Source: Ignelater luminosus (taxonomy: Eukaryota > Arthropoda > Insecta > Coleoptera > Elateridae). Taken from it: a stretch of 64,000 nucleotides of DNA. Numbering within the stretch: the stretch's first letter is position 1; each line of letters starts with the position of its first letter. The position numbers and the translations under genes were made by a program. Shown piece by piece: positions 12,411-22,667 of the stretch. The notes under the pieces are model-generated. The model was not told where the DNA came from. It saw only the letters and a list, made by a program, of their open reading frames with translations, and did no database searches. The stretch spans positions 1 to 64,000 of the forward strand of contig VTPC01002277.1 in assembly GCA_011009095.1 (NCBI GenBank), read 5' to 3'.

Positions 12411-12570
12411 CAAAGCATTTAAAGCAAAATATTCAATTAGTATATCGAAATCAAATAGGCATTCCATAAAAGATTGCTTTTTATAGTGCAACAAGAAATA
12501 ATAACAAAAGCATGGTTTTTAGTTAATATCTAGCAAGCTCTGGGGTTTTGGATATTTTGAGAAAACAGAA
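12411..12570. repeat. Diverged relic of the CAGTGTGTCC foldback family
   Basis: The stretch containing AAGCATTTAAAGC and GAAATCAAATAGGCATTCCA (12414-12468) matches the interior of the 57567-58446 copy at about 58081-58138 with scattered differences. The following TTTTTAGTTAATATCTAGCAAG (about 12521) matches the inner arm sequence TTTTTAGCAAATATCTAG of that family. The termini are not recognisable, so this is an old, eroded fragment. Confidence 0.55.
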
Positions 12571-14755
12571 ACACTACTAATAGGTAATTTATAGTTCATT
12601 CTTTCAAATTTCGTCGCCTGGTATTCTACGTTATTTAAAGAAGTAGTACTAGATCCCGACTAATTAATATTTAAATCATTATCCAATAAATTGGTTTCTA
12701 AACTGGTAATTTAATCTCAGAAGATCTCTTTGCTAAAGTCTACCTTTCGACTGTATATCTCAGAAATCTATAAAATGAGTTGATATTTAAGAAATTCGAG
12801 GGCGGTTCCTTGATAATTGTCCTAATTCGATCATTTTATTAACCAACTTATACGTAAAATAACGAAAACAAGGCGATAAAGAAATAGTAGTTCATTAGAA
12901 ATACAGCGATAATCTCCCGAAAAATATACAAAAATCAACTTAATTAATACATTCAAGGCCATTATTATTTTTTAATATTGTTCTTGATTTTACTCAGCAA
13001 AAGAAAAGAAACAATATTGTGTTTTAAAATGATAACTTGAAAAGTTAATTGTTTTCTGCTTTCTATATTACCGACAACGTGCTTTGAAAACGTAAAGAAT
13101 TAAAATTTTACCACCAAAGTACGTAAAATGTTCATTTTAGACACCTTTTATTATTTAAAAAGATAGTGACGTTCAGTTAAACTTTTAACGAGTTTCTTCT
13201 TACTTAAAAGATTATGTAAATAAAGGTAAGAAAGCAGATAGTTAGTTTTCTTTCTGTTGGAATGAATTTTCAAAAAAAGTCATTTCACGGTACGTGCTCG
13301 GGTTTTTTATTTAATTCATTTGTATTTGAAATCGATTTTTAGGTTGACATCGTTAAAAGATCCTTGGTTAATTTAACAGACCAGTTACATCTTTAAAAAC
13401 GTCCTCGTTAACTAGTAAGGTCGAAAAATGCTAATTTAGCTGAAGGGGAGTTGGGAGAAGGGAAGACATTCTGAAATGTATTTGCTCGTAGAATTTGTGC
13501 TGTCCTTGCAGTAACATCCACGCGAGAATTTTGCAGATGAGCGGCTTTTAATGCAAAAAAAATAGACGACTTATAGGTCATCGCAAAATCTAATCAATGG
13601 CCACGAAGTCACATGTATTTCGACGATCTAGGCATTTTGGAAAATTGTTAGTTTTTGTATTCTCCTTATCGGTTACCAACAAAACTCTAACACAGCAAAA
13701 AATTCAAATAGTACAACATTGGCACCTGTTTATCCACGAAAAATTCCAAGAATACATTGAATCATACTTTTTCGCAAAACAATTTTGTAAGGTAGCGCCA
13801 GCTTAATTTGAGTATTACCAGGAATTCCAAAAAATGCAGTAATAATAAACGATTTTTAGTGACAATCATAATCACGCTCTCTGATTTTCGAGTATTGTTA
13901 TCTATTCATATTAGGATGAGCACGCGACCATGTGTTTAATCTTGGCATGATTCATGAAAACACATTTGTAGCGATTTTAAGGATAAAAAAGCAAAACAAA
14001 AAATTGCTCATGTTGTTGTTTCCGTTGATTGTAATTCAAGCGTGAAAGGTTAAATACACTACTTGTTTTTGCGGCTTTTGTTTACAACCGTTCAAGTTGG
14101 AAAAAGATATATAAAACAGAATTGTTCCCTTTTATGAATTAAAACAATGGTCAATGGCATCTTTTTCTTTGTTGCTTTCCTCTCTGCCAGTTCCCTGAGT
14201 CATTTTAAAACAATTTTAATGCTTCCCTACAACATTTATAGTGTCTACTTTTCAATTCAATAGTCGGCGATGTCCTTGTATTTCTATTTCTTAAAACAAT
14301 GGGAGTGATGGGATTTTTGATCCTTTTATTACTAGATCTAAATAATATTGCATACAAAGCCTAAGTTTTGAGATTATTGCGTAGAAAACTTTATCGAAAT
14401 TTACAAAAATTGCGAACAACTGCATACAAATATTACAATTTTGTAGATTTCCAGTTCTTGTGGGCCTTCTTAAATAATGAATCACATCGGTGGCTATATT
14501 TAAAAACGTGTTCTCTGGTTTTTCTTGCGTACTTTACCTTTTATTCATTCTTTTCTTCGTTGAATAAAGTATAAACCAGAAGACACAGCCTTATATGTCT
14601 TGCGTTCCTACCTAGCTCCTTGAAGCAGTAAGTATCCAGTACATGGTTTTCTCTGACTATTGATGATCGTGAATAATTAATTGTAAACGTTTGGAACCTG
14701 TTACGTCCACTTTTAAGATTTTACAATCTTACCAACGCAATAAAATCACGTTCTT
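12571..14755. other. No recognisable gene; AT-rich spacer
   Basis: Only short open frames without motifs are present (for example 13597-13806 on the plus strand and 14291-14485 on the minus strand). A mildly G-rich run lies at about 13440-13465. No paired repeats were found. Confidence 0.45.
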
Positions 14756-14818
14756 AAATAATAAGTTCCAACATATTTACTTCGAGATATTTATCTGAAC
14801 TAATGTGAAGTTATGCTT
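14756..14818 (+). repeat. 63-bp direct repeat, copy A
   Basis: This 63-bp segment, beginning AAATAATAAGTTCCAACATA, recurs in the same orientation at 15952-16014 with a single base difference. Copy A lies in ordinary flanking sequence, while copy B is inside the short element at 15825-16464. The sharp edges of similarity suggest that the element picked up this sequence, or that both derive from a third locus. Confidence 0.85.
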
Positions 14819-15603
14819 CCTGGATTTTCTTCTTCTTCCAAAATACATTAGTTCGGTTCAGTGTTTTACTGCGGCATAAGTAAATAAGTGTCAAGCAGAC
14901 TCAGATATGCAATTGGAAGATTTTCACTTTTTCTTTTATTAAAGGTACTTACCACATCTACCCGTTTTTCTTCTACTTTTTTCCTTTTTTCTCATATCCG
15001 AGACATGTGGATTTCTTTCGGGCATTTTGTTTCTCATCAGTCTTATGCAACCTTTGCTTAAGATTGTTCAAATTACATCTATAATTTCGCTTTTTTTTAT
15101 TACATAATTCCACTTTCTATCTATCTGTTTCTTTAACTCATTCGTCAAGTCATCTATTGTTTGCATCGCACCAATTTTTTCTGCGACATATCATTATTTT
15201 CTTTAAAAGCTGCCGCTCTGCAATACTGACATGGTTGTCACCTATGGTGCTGATATATTAAGAGGTTGGAAATGGTATTTGGCAGTATCCAACAAATTAG
15301 TTTATAAGAAAAGGTCTTGAACAGAACTGGAATTGAGTAAACCTACGGTCTATGAAATAGATCATTTTCTGATCATTTAGAATAAAATCTCTCTTCTAAA
15401 ATATCTAAAATGATCAAAAGGTATGCTCATTCAGGATAGCACGCTCGCCAAACCAGAAAGGGAATCTAAATTCTAAATAAGCATCATAATTCAATTGTTT
15501 CCGAATTTATTTCTCTGAATATTGAATATATCAAGAGCATTAATCTAAATAAGCATATCATACATATAGCAGAAAAATCAAAATTTGCATGGGGATCAAA
15601 TGT
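14819..15603. other. Spacer, nothing recognised
   Basis: AT-rich sequence with pyrimidine-rich runs near 14940-15000. On the minus strand a GTAAGT-type donor string at about 14948 has no convincing exon beside it. Confidence 0.35.
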
Positions 15604-15768
15604 ATATACTTGGTTCACAGAACCGTAGCTTTTCAAATTAAACTAGCGAATCCTTCCCCAAGCGAAAGTTGACTGATAGCTAATGTATTGTTTGTATGTG
15701 GGATACGCTAGCTTAATTGAAAAGGCGATGGTTCGATGAACAAAGTGGGTGGGTTCGATCTCCACGTC
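15604..15768. repeat. Two head-to-head tRNA-like (SINE-type) units
   Basis: The plus-strand unit (about 15695-15768) has a box-A-like TAGCTTAATTG followed by a T-arm of the form GTGGG-TTCGATC-TCCAC (15749-15765). The T-arm has a 7-nt loop, four Watson-Crick pairs and one wobble. The minus-strand unit (about 15604-15675) carries the inverted, diverged sequence CTAGTTTAATTTGAAAAGC. Two divergent units of one tRNA-like sequence suggest SINE heads. No acceptor stem or complete cloverleaf is seen, so this is not called a functional tRNA gene. Confidence 0.45.
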
Positions 15769-15951
15769 AATTCTGATTTTGCTACATGTATGTACATGTT
15801 TATTCACTTTAATGCTTTAAATAACGGACCGGAACCTTTTGCCGCGCATCTTTCGCCGCGAGTCATTCGCCGTGGAGACGTTTGCCGCAGACCCCGTTTC
15901 ACCGCATAGATTTTCACCGCATAGATTTTCACCGCAGGGACAGTTCCCCGC

Positions 15952-16014
15952 AAATAATAAGTTCCAACATATTTACTTCGAGATATTTATCTGAACTAAT
16001 GTGAAATTATGCTT
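15952..16014 (+). repeat. 63-bp direct repeat, copy B (inside the CCGC-rich element)
   Basis: This copy differs from 14756-14818 at one base. It begins immediately inside the GC-rich left end of the element and stops where the AT-rich interior continues with unrelated sequence. Confidence 0.85.
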
Positions 16015-16241
16015 TATTTTTGCTAATTTGTCACGTAATGGTAATAACTAATGTGAAATTTATAAAAGTAAGCCTACAGTAGTTTTACAAATCATAATCA
16101 GTAATTAACAAACTGAAATATGAAATGGATGGTGTACAAAACATTTTTTTGTGTTTGGCAGTATTGCATTAAGTTCATTTTGACAAATTGCTAATTTTAT
16201 GTCTTCTCGACATTTAACAGCTTATAGAACAAGAACAGATA

Positions 16242-16258
16242 GGTTAGGTTAGGTTAGA
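16242..16258 (+). repeat. Short AGGTT (TTAGG-like) run
   Basis: Three to four consecutive TTAGG-type pentamers read AGGTTAGGTTAGGTTAG. TTAGG is the common insect telomere unit, but short runs are widespread in insect genomes, and this one lies inside a small transposon. It is therefore not evidence of a chromosome end. Confidence 0.6.
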
Positions 16259-16732
16259 TTTTTAGTAGATATGAACATGTGGTAAATTAAATACCATATT
16301 TGCTAAGAAGTTGAAATCGAGTCCGCACCTGTTTTGCTGCCCTCAACTAAAAATCTTCAAATGGAAGTATCAGTATGCTACACTTGTGAATGGTTACCGC
16401 GGCGAAAAGTGTCTGCGGTTAGAAGGTTCGCGGCGAATGAGTTGCGGCGAAACGTCCTAGACCGTTTAAATAAGTATCATTCAGTCGTGTGTCATCTTGA
16501 TGTCTTAATTCGAACTGATTTGAGCATCGGTGTAAAACAGAATATTTCGCTGCACCAGGGTCTATTCTCCCAATACACTCAAATGGTATGGGAACTTCCT
16601 CCGCGGCACGCACGGTCCTATTAGACTCAATTCAACCTCTACATTCTCCAGGAAATGTTAACTAGCTTTTTGGTTCTGGTTTGAAAAAGGAAGAAAAGTC
16701 AACTCAAAACGTATTTCTTTAATTCAATTATA

Positions 16733-16815
16733 CAAGCATTGACCATCATACATCCAGACGATCGTTTCGTCCTTGTTTGGGTTCATCAGTGAACGACAAT
16801 GACGATCAATGCTTG
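16733..16815 (-). ncRNA. Type I hammerhead ribozyme motif
   Basis: Read as minus-strand RNA the order is as follows. Stem I 5' arm lies at 16815-16799, then CUGAUGA at 16789-16783, stem II at 16782-16769 and GAAA at 16768-16765. A minimal stem III follows (AC, loop GAUC, GU), then C at 16757 and the stem I 3' arm at 16756-16733. Distal stem I is 17 consecutive pairs (16799-16815 with 16733-16749). Its two arm differences are U-G and G-U wobbles on this strand but A-C mismatches on the other strand. Proximal stem I has about 5 pairs, separated by a small asymmetric internal loop, as in natural hammerheads. The core closely resembles schistosome and Penelope-type hammerheads. Stem II keeps two of four expected pairs, so cleavage may be weak. 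Predicted cleavage is between 16757 and 16756. Confidence 0.72.
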
Positions 16816-16819
16816 CGTA

Positions 16820-18619
16820 AAAGCTTTATGCAGGTTATGCAGAAAGGCTAAGAGAACGTTAGGAGCATGAGAAGATGTAGGCGACATCTAATGAGAACAA
16901 CGGCTCGACGTGCAATTCATTCATGTTTTCTTTTTCGAAAATAATTTTTAAATCAAAGTAGTATACTTATACTCAAAGTAGTGTACATCTATACTCAACG
17001 GGTTTGTATGTACTCCAAAAATTAATTAAATTTCTTATGCAGTCTTTTTAACACTAATTGTGTTAGTGTAAAAACATTTTAGATTTCATACCACATTTAA
17101 CGTTAAAGAGTGTTAAGATTGAAACTCAAAAAATTAACCACTCCGTTAAGCATTTTTACACTCCAGAATTTTTTACTGTGTGGTACATTTCATTCAATGT
17201 GGCAAAAGCCATTGAAATTTTAAGTCTCTTTAACCTTAGGTGGGCTCTTTGAAAAGATTAGAGAGGACCAGTGAGAGAATTGATTGCTATGTCTGATAGG
17301 GAAAGGACCTTCGCTCCATCACCATCACAAAAGAACTGCAACCGAAATCACGCCACACACATTGCTTGCATCTATCCCGTCAATCGATCGATCTATCTTG
17401 TTGGCGTCATTTATCATACGGCCACTTTATTGCTAATGCATCTGGACTAAATTTTCCTAAGTAATATTTTTCTGTATTACAGAGTCTAAGCAAACCAGGG
17501 CGTCGCGTCGCTGCGTAGTGATAATGGCCGATCCTCTAAACTACTAGTATGAAAAAAAAAGTTGTTGAAAGGATCTGGAAATGGAAACAGAAAGAATATA
17601 GCTGGAAGCAGGTGAAGCAGTGTAACGCCGAAAAAATAGTTGAGGTTGAGTGGTGTTTGATCAGGGATGTGTGTATTTTATAAAGGCAGGGCTTGAGTAC
17701 TGAAATTGTTAGATGTCGGGAGGTCCAGTACAGTATGTTATTTAAATGTGAACTATGTGTTTTCGAGAATAATTGACAAGTTTGGTGGCAGAGAAAGGCT
17801 TGAGCGAGGAGGCTCGAAAAAGAATTATTACAATATTGAGTACGCTTCACAAAACCGTTCCGCAAAAATTCGAAACGAGGGACGATTTGGAAAATCCTGA
17901 CTAGCTGATAAGAGCCATTAGATGTAGCTACAAATGAACTGCTGGAGATGCAAACACCATGCATATTGATGCATTTATCATTAATTTCAGTAAAGATTTA
18001 GAAAAATTTAAATTTGTCATTAAAATGGTCGAAATCCGATTGCTGCTTTTAAGAAACCGTTAAATAAATATTTTTCTAAAACGTATCCTAGTTAACATTT
18101 GCGGTAAAGTATTACGAGAAATTCAATTTATTTTTGTTATACACTGTCCGATGTCCGAAGCAGTCGCTTTAATGTTTTCTACAAAAAAGGTTTTCGGCTT
18201 GTAAAAGGATGAACATGTTTCTACAGAAATTTCTTTAATTGAACAAACATACACAATAGAATAATTCTTATTACAGCAGGAAATTATATTTCTGCAAATC
18301 CATCTAAGACTTTTAAAAGCCATTTAGGTAGATACTTAATAAATATGTCACCACGTAGGTACTATTAAAGGGTTTTACCGAATCTTTAGAACTTATATTG
18401 TCATGTTTCGTTTCTGCAATTCGTTCAAGATTTCTTTTCCAAAAGTTTACTGAATACAGGCTTTATCTTGAGGATTCCTCGAAAAGAAAAATAAGGAATT
18501 TTACTTTACATGGTAGGGATGACAGATCTGAACATTTAATGAATTTTGCTTTAGTAGTTCATTGAATCTTGAAGTATTCAGATAACAACCAAAAAGTTTA
18601 TTAACTGAGGGCTAGGTCT
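16820..18619. other. Unassigned, partly GC-richer block next to the hammerhead motif
   Basis: From about 17200 to 17970 base composition is less AT-rich than around it. A minus-strand open frame (17536-17964, 142 codons, no recognised motif) faces a plus-strand purine-rich sequence. As at 10925-12135, the hammerhead lies 3' of this block on the minus strand. At 17050-17170 short GTGTAAAAA and TTTTTACAC strings face each other. I cannot name the block. The part from 17970 to 18619 is plain AT-rich sequence. Confidence 0.35.
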
Positions 18620-20049
18620 AAAGTAAATGCATGGATAAAACCGTATCCCGAATTGGTTATTTTGTCGGGCTTGCAGGAAAACACTAAATACACTTATGCC
18701 TGTTTGGGAAATACACTACTTCTTAGAATAATTTCTTGCTAATATTAATTTAAAAATTATTATTACTAGGTATCTTATGAAAGGAAATACTGAATAGACC
18801 AGCATGCGAAGAATCCTTCGCATATAGGAAAATGTGAAAAATTGAAACGGGCTCAGCAGTCTACGTTGCAATCCCTAGCGACAACATCGAAAGAAACTGA
18901 CCAATCGTTCAATAACGATTTATGTAACGCACTTATTTCTGCTGACATACCATTAATAAGAGTAAATTAAATAATGGTAACTTAAAAGATTTTTTAAGAA
19001 GATATTGTAAACACAATATTCCCGATCAAAGTACATTACGAAAAGTAAAATGTAGAGTCTTGTTACAAAGAAGTCATTTCAGAGATTAAACAAGTAGTAG
19101 GCAATAATTATATTTATTTTGTTGTTGACAAAACTTCAGACAGCATTACCATTAATGATAGCTGTTCTTGCAGAAGATCAACCGAATCGTTCCTATTTAA
19201 TTTGTTTCAAAGAGCTGGATAAAACCAATAATCTTACTATCGCACGAATTATTCAAGAAGGTTTATCATCATTCTTTTTGCCGGAAAATATATCTTGAGA
19301 AAAGGTTTTGATCATGGAGTCTGACGCAGCATCTTACATGATATCAGTAGAACAAAATCTAAGAATATTCTATTCTAATCTGATTCATATTTCCTGTTTA
19401 GTTCATAATATGATTGAATCGCGTAGCAGAAGAAACTAGAAACAGTTTTCTGCTTGTTGACAAGTTCATCAGCAACATTACAATGATATTTATAAAAGCT
19501 TCTTTAAGATTGCAATTTTATAAAGACCACCTCCCAAATACACCACTACTCCCACAACCAAAAATAAGTAGATGGGGTACATGGATTGAGGTTGCGATTT
19601 TTCACGCAAACAACTTTGACGGTTTAAAATCCATTGTTCTTCAATTGGCAGATAATTAATTGCACTGCTAAACAGAAATGCAAAAAGCTGCTGCAATCTT
19701 CGGAATTGTCTCATCAGTTGGCAGTTATTAAATGCAATTACAGTTTCGTAACCAATACAATTTCAAAATTAGAAGCACAGGGTATGTCACTGTTAGTATC
19801 TATTTAATAAATAATTTTAAAGAATATTGCAGTAAAGTACGAGGTGAAGTAGGTGCTGCTACATTGCAAAAGTTTAATTATGTAAATACTACAAATAAGG
19901 GGTACCTAAAACTACGTAAGGTTGCAGAAGTTCTTCAAGGCAAGATTGTAGAAGATTTAAATATGAACCCCACATTAACAGCCAAGCTGAAGAATGCTCC
20001 AATTACATCGGTAGATGTTTTTCGATTTTTAAACACATTTTACAGATAG
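18620..20049 (+). pseudogene. Decayed hAT transposase (CGGBP1-like family)
   Basis: Fragments in all three frames line up with one hAT-type protein. A BED-region piece NAWIKPYPELVILSG lies near 18630. NNDLCNALISADIPL follows near 18915, then the catalytic-core piece YIYFVVDKTSDS near 19110, SRWGTWIEVAIFHANNFD at about 19568-19622 and a C-terminal NAPITSVDVFRF at about 19995-20030. The TRWGTW and PITSVDVERxF boxes are characteristic of this insect hAT group. Many frame changes and stops interrupt it, including just before 19414 and near 19660. It has no coding potential. I did not find convincing TIRs around it. Confidence 0.75.
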
Positions 20050-20348
20050 GAAACACCGATTTCTGTTAGACAATTTGAGAAATTCTTAGTACTTTATTAA
20101 TTGTTTTAAGAATATGTGGTAACCAACGTTACTTTAATCTATTTTTAAGTTAAGTTAATTATGAAAAATACCGAATTTATTGTAAAACATATCTAAGAAA
20201 ATTATATTTTTAAAAAATTAAGTGTACATGTATTATTAATTGTAATATATTTAAGAATAATAATAATAATAAATATTTAAAAAAAATGCTTTGCTGCATA
20301 TATCTTTATTTCGTCTGTATATTTTATAAAAAATTAGTGCATATAATA
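20050..20348. other. AT-rich tail after the hAT relic
   Basis: Low-complexity A/T sequence with AATAATAAT runs near 20257-20272. No gene. Confidence 0.4.
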
Positions 20349-20821
20349 TACAGTGTGCTGATTAAGTATGGAACAAATTTAATAACTCGAAAAATATTAT
20401 TATTTCGAAAAAACAAAAAAGGATGCAAGGATTTAAATTGTTGGGCATTTTTTAATAGTATGCACAAATCAATGACGCCAGAATTGTTTGACCAATGACG
20501 TCATCGATATTTTTTTTTAAATGGCAACCCCCAAAATATTTTTGCAGATTATTATTCGCCATTGAATTCTGTGTACAATGATCTTTAAATTTTTCAAATT
20601 TGTTCACACTTTTCGGAGATATTATTTTTTTTGTTTAGAAAATTTAAAACAGTCTAAATGGTATTTTAACTCTTTAAATCTAGTACGTTTGATTTAAATT
20701 AAATTAAAAAATCAAGTTCGCGTTTGTCCATCACAGCCCATCATTTGTTTGTTAATAATTTCGGTAATTACAACAAATGATAATATCGAGATTCAAATAG
20801 CAAATGACAGAAATCTAACTA

Positions 20822-22378
20822 CACTTAACCGCAAAATTAACGCACCACTTTATACATTTCGATTTATTTTAATTGCCTTTGAAATTATCATATAATTTGA
20901 AAAACATATTAAGAGTAGAATACCCAAACAGAATTATTTCGATAATAACAATAAATTTGACTTAAATTAATAGTAGAAAAAACAACGAACACTGAGAATG
21001 TGGCTTATCTAACAAAATAATGTAAAGTGATCATCATTGTTACGAACACAAAATAACTTCTTTTGAAACGTTTGCAGCTTATCACTAACTAGTGTTACCA
21101 CCTCTAGATGTTATTGTAGCCTGACATCGCCGTGGTATGCTTTCAATTAGAGATCTGATCGTTGCTTGAGGAATATCTTCCCATGCGCGGATAAGACTTT
21201 GCCGTAGCTCGTCTAAGCTGTTAGGTGGTGGATGCTGACTTCTAACCCTGCGTCACATTATGTCTCAGAGATGCTCGATTAGGTTCAGGTCTGGACTACA
21301 GGCTGGCCACTCCAGGACTTGAATATTGACATAATTTAAATATTCAGTAACAATATGCGCCGCATGTGGCCTAGCATTATTTTGCATAAGAACGAATTCA
21401 TCTCCAATAATAGGTGCAAAAGGTACCGCAAAAAGTCCTAAAATGTATTTTATGTATCGTTCAGAAGTCAGACGTCCACCATCAACAATAAAAAGCTCCG
21501 TGCGAGCTGTTAAAGATATTCTACCCCATAGAATCACTGAGCCGCCTCCATATAATGTAGTTTCTGGGATATTACAAGCGGAATATCTTTCGTTTGGCCT
21601 TTTGTACACTCTTGGACGGCGATCAGAACTTACAGGGCAAAACCTTAATTCATCTGTAAATAACACCTTCTCCCATTCATGAATTTCCCAATCCACATGC
21701 CTCCTTGCAAAAGTCGATCTGTTTCTTCGGTGGTTTTGGGGATCAGTAGGTCGTAAATTCTGAGCACGAAGTCTTCTTCTTATGGTATCTTGGCTAACAG
21801 CAGTGCCATGAACTTCTCTTAGTTGTATTTGGAGATTTTGTGCAGTAGTGAACCGTTCCCTAAGTGCTCGAAGTATTAAAAATCGATCCTCCACGGCATT
21901 TGTAGTTCGTGGTCTGCCTTGGCCACGTCGTCTAACGTAATTAATGGTCTCTACAACCCTCTGCACAACCCTACCGACCGTTGTATGCGACACACCAAAC
22001 CTTCTAGCAAGTTCGCGATTTGTTAGTCCTTCATTGGATAAAGTCACTATTTGAACACATTCATCACGATTTAGATTTCGTCTAGCACGTTCCATCGGGA
22101 ACAGATGTATTCCACAAATGACAGTCATCTTATTTATTGATAATACAATTAAAAAACAATGCCTGCTTTTAGTTTAAAAGTGAGGTTTACTTACTTGAAA
22201 ATCATATCCCTTATGAAAAGCTGCTATGATTTCGAAATTAAATAAAGAAGACAGACAAAAACCTACAAAAGGCGTCGTAATAAACAAATTATTATAATTG
22301 ATATTAATGAATCGGAAAATACATATTTTTCGAAATAAAACCAAAATCAGAGTGGTGCGTTAATTTTGCGGTTAAGTG
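20822..22378 (-). mobile_element. Tc1-like element, complete ends, dead transposase
   Basis: Identical 28-bp TIRs start CACTTAACCGCAAAATTAAC. TA duplications lie at 20820-20821 and 22379-22380. The 1557-bp length is typical of Tc1-like elements. Perfect TIRs with a lightly damaged gene suggest a fairly recent copy. It sits inside the loop of the foldback element 20351-22665 and therefore inserted later. Confidence 0.92.
21085..22095 (-). pseudogene. Tc1-like transposase, D,D34E type, inactivated
   Basis: The gene reads MERARRNLNRDECVQIVTLS from 22095; an upstream in-frame ATG at 22128 is less likely. The paired HTH region (LARRFGVSHTTVGRV and DTIRRRLRAQNLR) is followed by a GRPR AT-hook-like motif at GQGRPRT. 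The first catalytic Asp is in LFTDELRF. The second is replaced by Asn (LMQNNARPH). The Glu is retained in PDLNLIEHL. Two TGA codons occur just after it where Trp is expected (near 21262 and 21250), and the remaining frame runs to TAG at 21085. The otherwise open frame would be about 337 codons, the usual Tc1 length. All three damaging changes are G-to-A on the coding strand. Confidence 0.93.
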
Positions 22379-22667
22379 TAGATTACATAAGGTAAAATCA
22401 AGTTGATGTGTACTTGATCTTTTAATTTAATTTAAATCAAGCGTACTAGATTTAAAGAGTTGAAATACCATTTAGAATGTTTTAAATTTGCCATTTAAAA
22501 AAAAATCGATGACGTCATTGGTCAAATAATTATGACGTCATTGATTTGTGTATAATATTAAAAGATGCCCAGCGATTTAAATCGTTACACCCCATTTTGC
22601 TTTTGTTTCGAAATATTAATATTCTTCGAGTTATTGAATTTGTTTCATACTTAATCAGCACACTGTA

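Larger units (their letters stand above)
15825..16464. mobile_element. Short TIR element with CCGC-rich ends and 9-bp target duplication
   Basis: Perfect 9-bp direct repeats TTTAAATAA flank the element (15816-15824 and 16465-16473). The ends are GC-rich inverted sequences with repeated GCCGC cores: CGGACCGGAACC on the left and CGGTCTAGGACG on the right when inverted. The left part contains a short tandem run of TTTCACCGCATAGA units (about 15898-15940). Nine-bp duplications are typical of Mutator-like elements, but this assignment rests on duplication length only. There is no coding capacity. The AT-rich interior includes copy B of the 63-bp repeat and an AGGTTAGG run. Confidence 0.7.
20351..22665. 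mobile_element. Foldback element CAGTGTGCTG, split by a Tc1-like element
   Basis: The left arm (20351 to about 20740) begins CAGTGTGCTGATTAAG. The inverted right arm (about 22385-22665) matches it over roughly 280 bp, including TGACCAATGACGTCATCGAT. The left arm carries about 100 extra bases (20545-20640) that are absent on the right. TA flanks both ends (20349-20350 and 22666-22667). Removing the nested element leaves about 0.76 kb of nearly pure palindrome without coding capacity. Confidence 0.85.

Noticed and set aside
15695-15768. Functional tRNA gene
   Set aside because: A T-arm and box-A-like sequence are present, but no acceptor stem or anticodon arm folds convincingly, and an inverted partner suggests a SINE-type repeat.
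16242-16258. Telomere or chromosome-end signal
   Set aside because: Only a few pentamers, internal to a small transposon.
17536-17964. 142-codon minus-strand open frame
   Set aside because: No domain, codon pattern or homology cue. It faces purine-rich sequence that keeps stops out of this strand. Kept only as part of an unassigned block.
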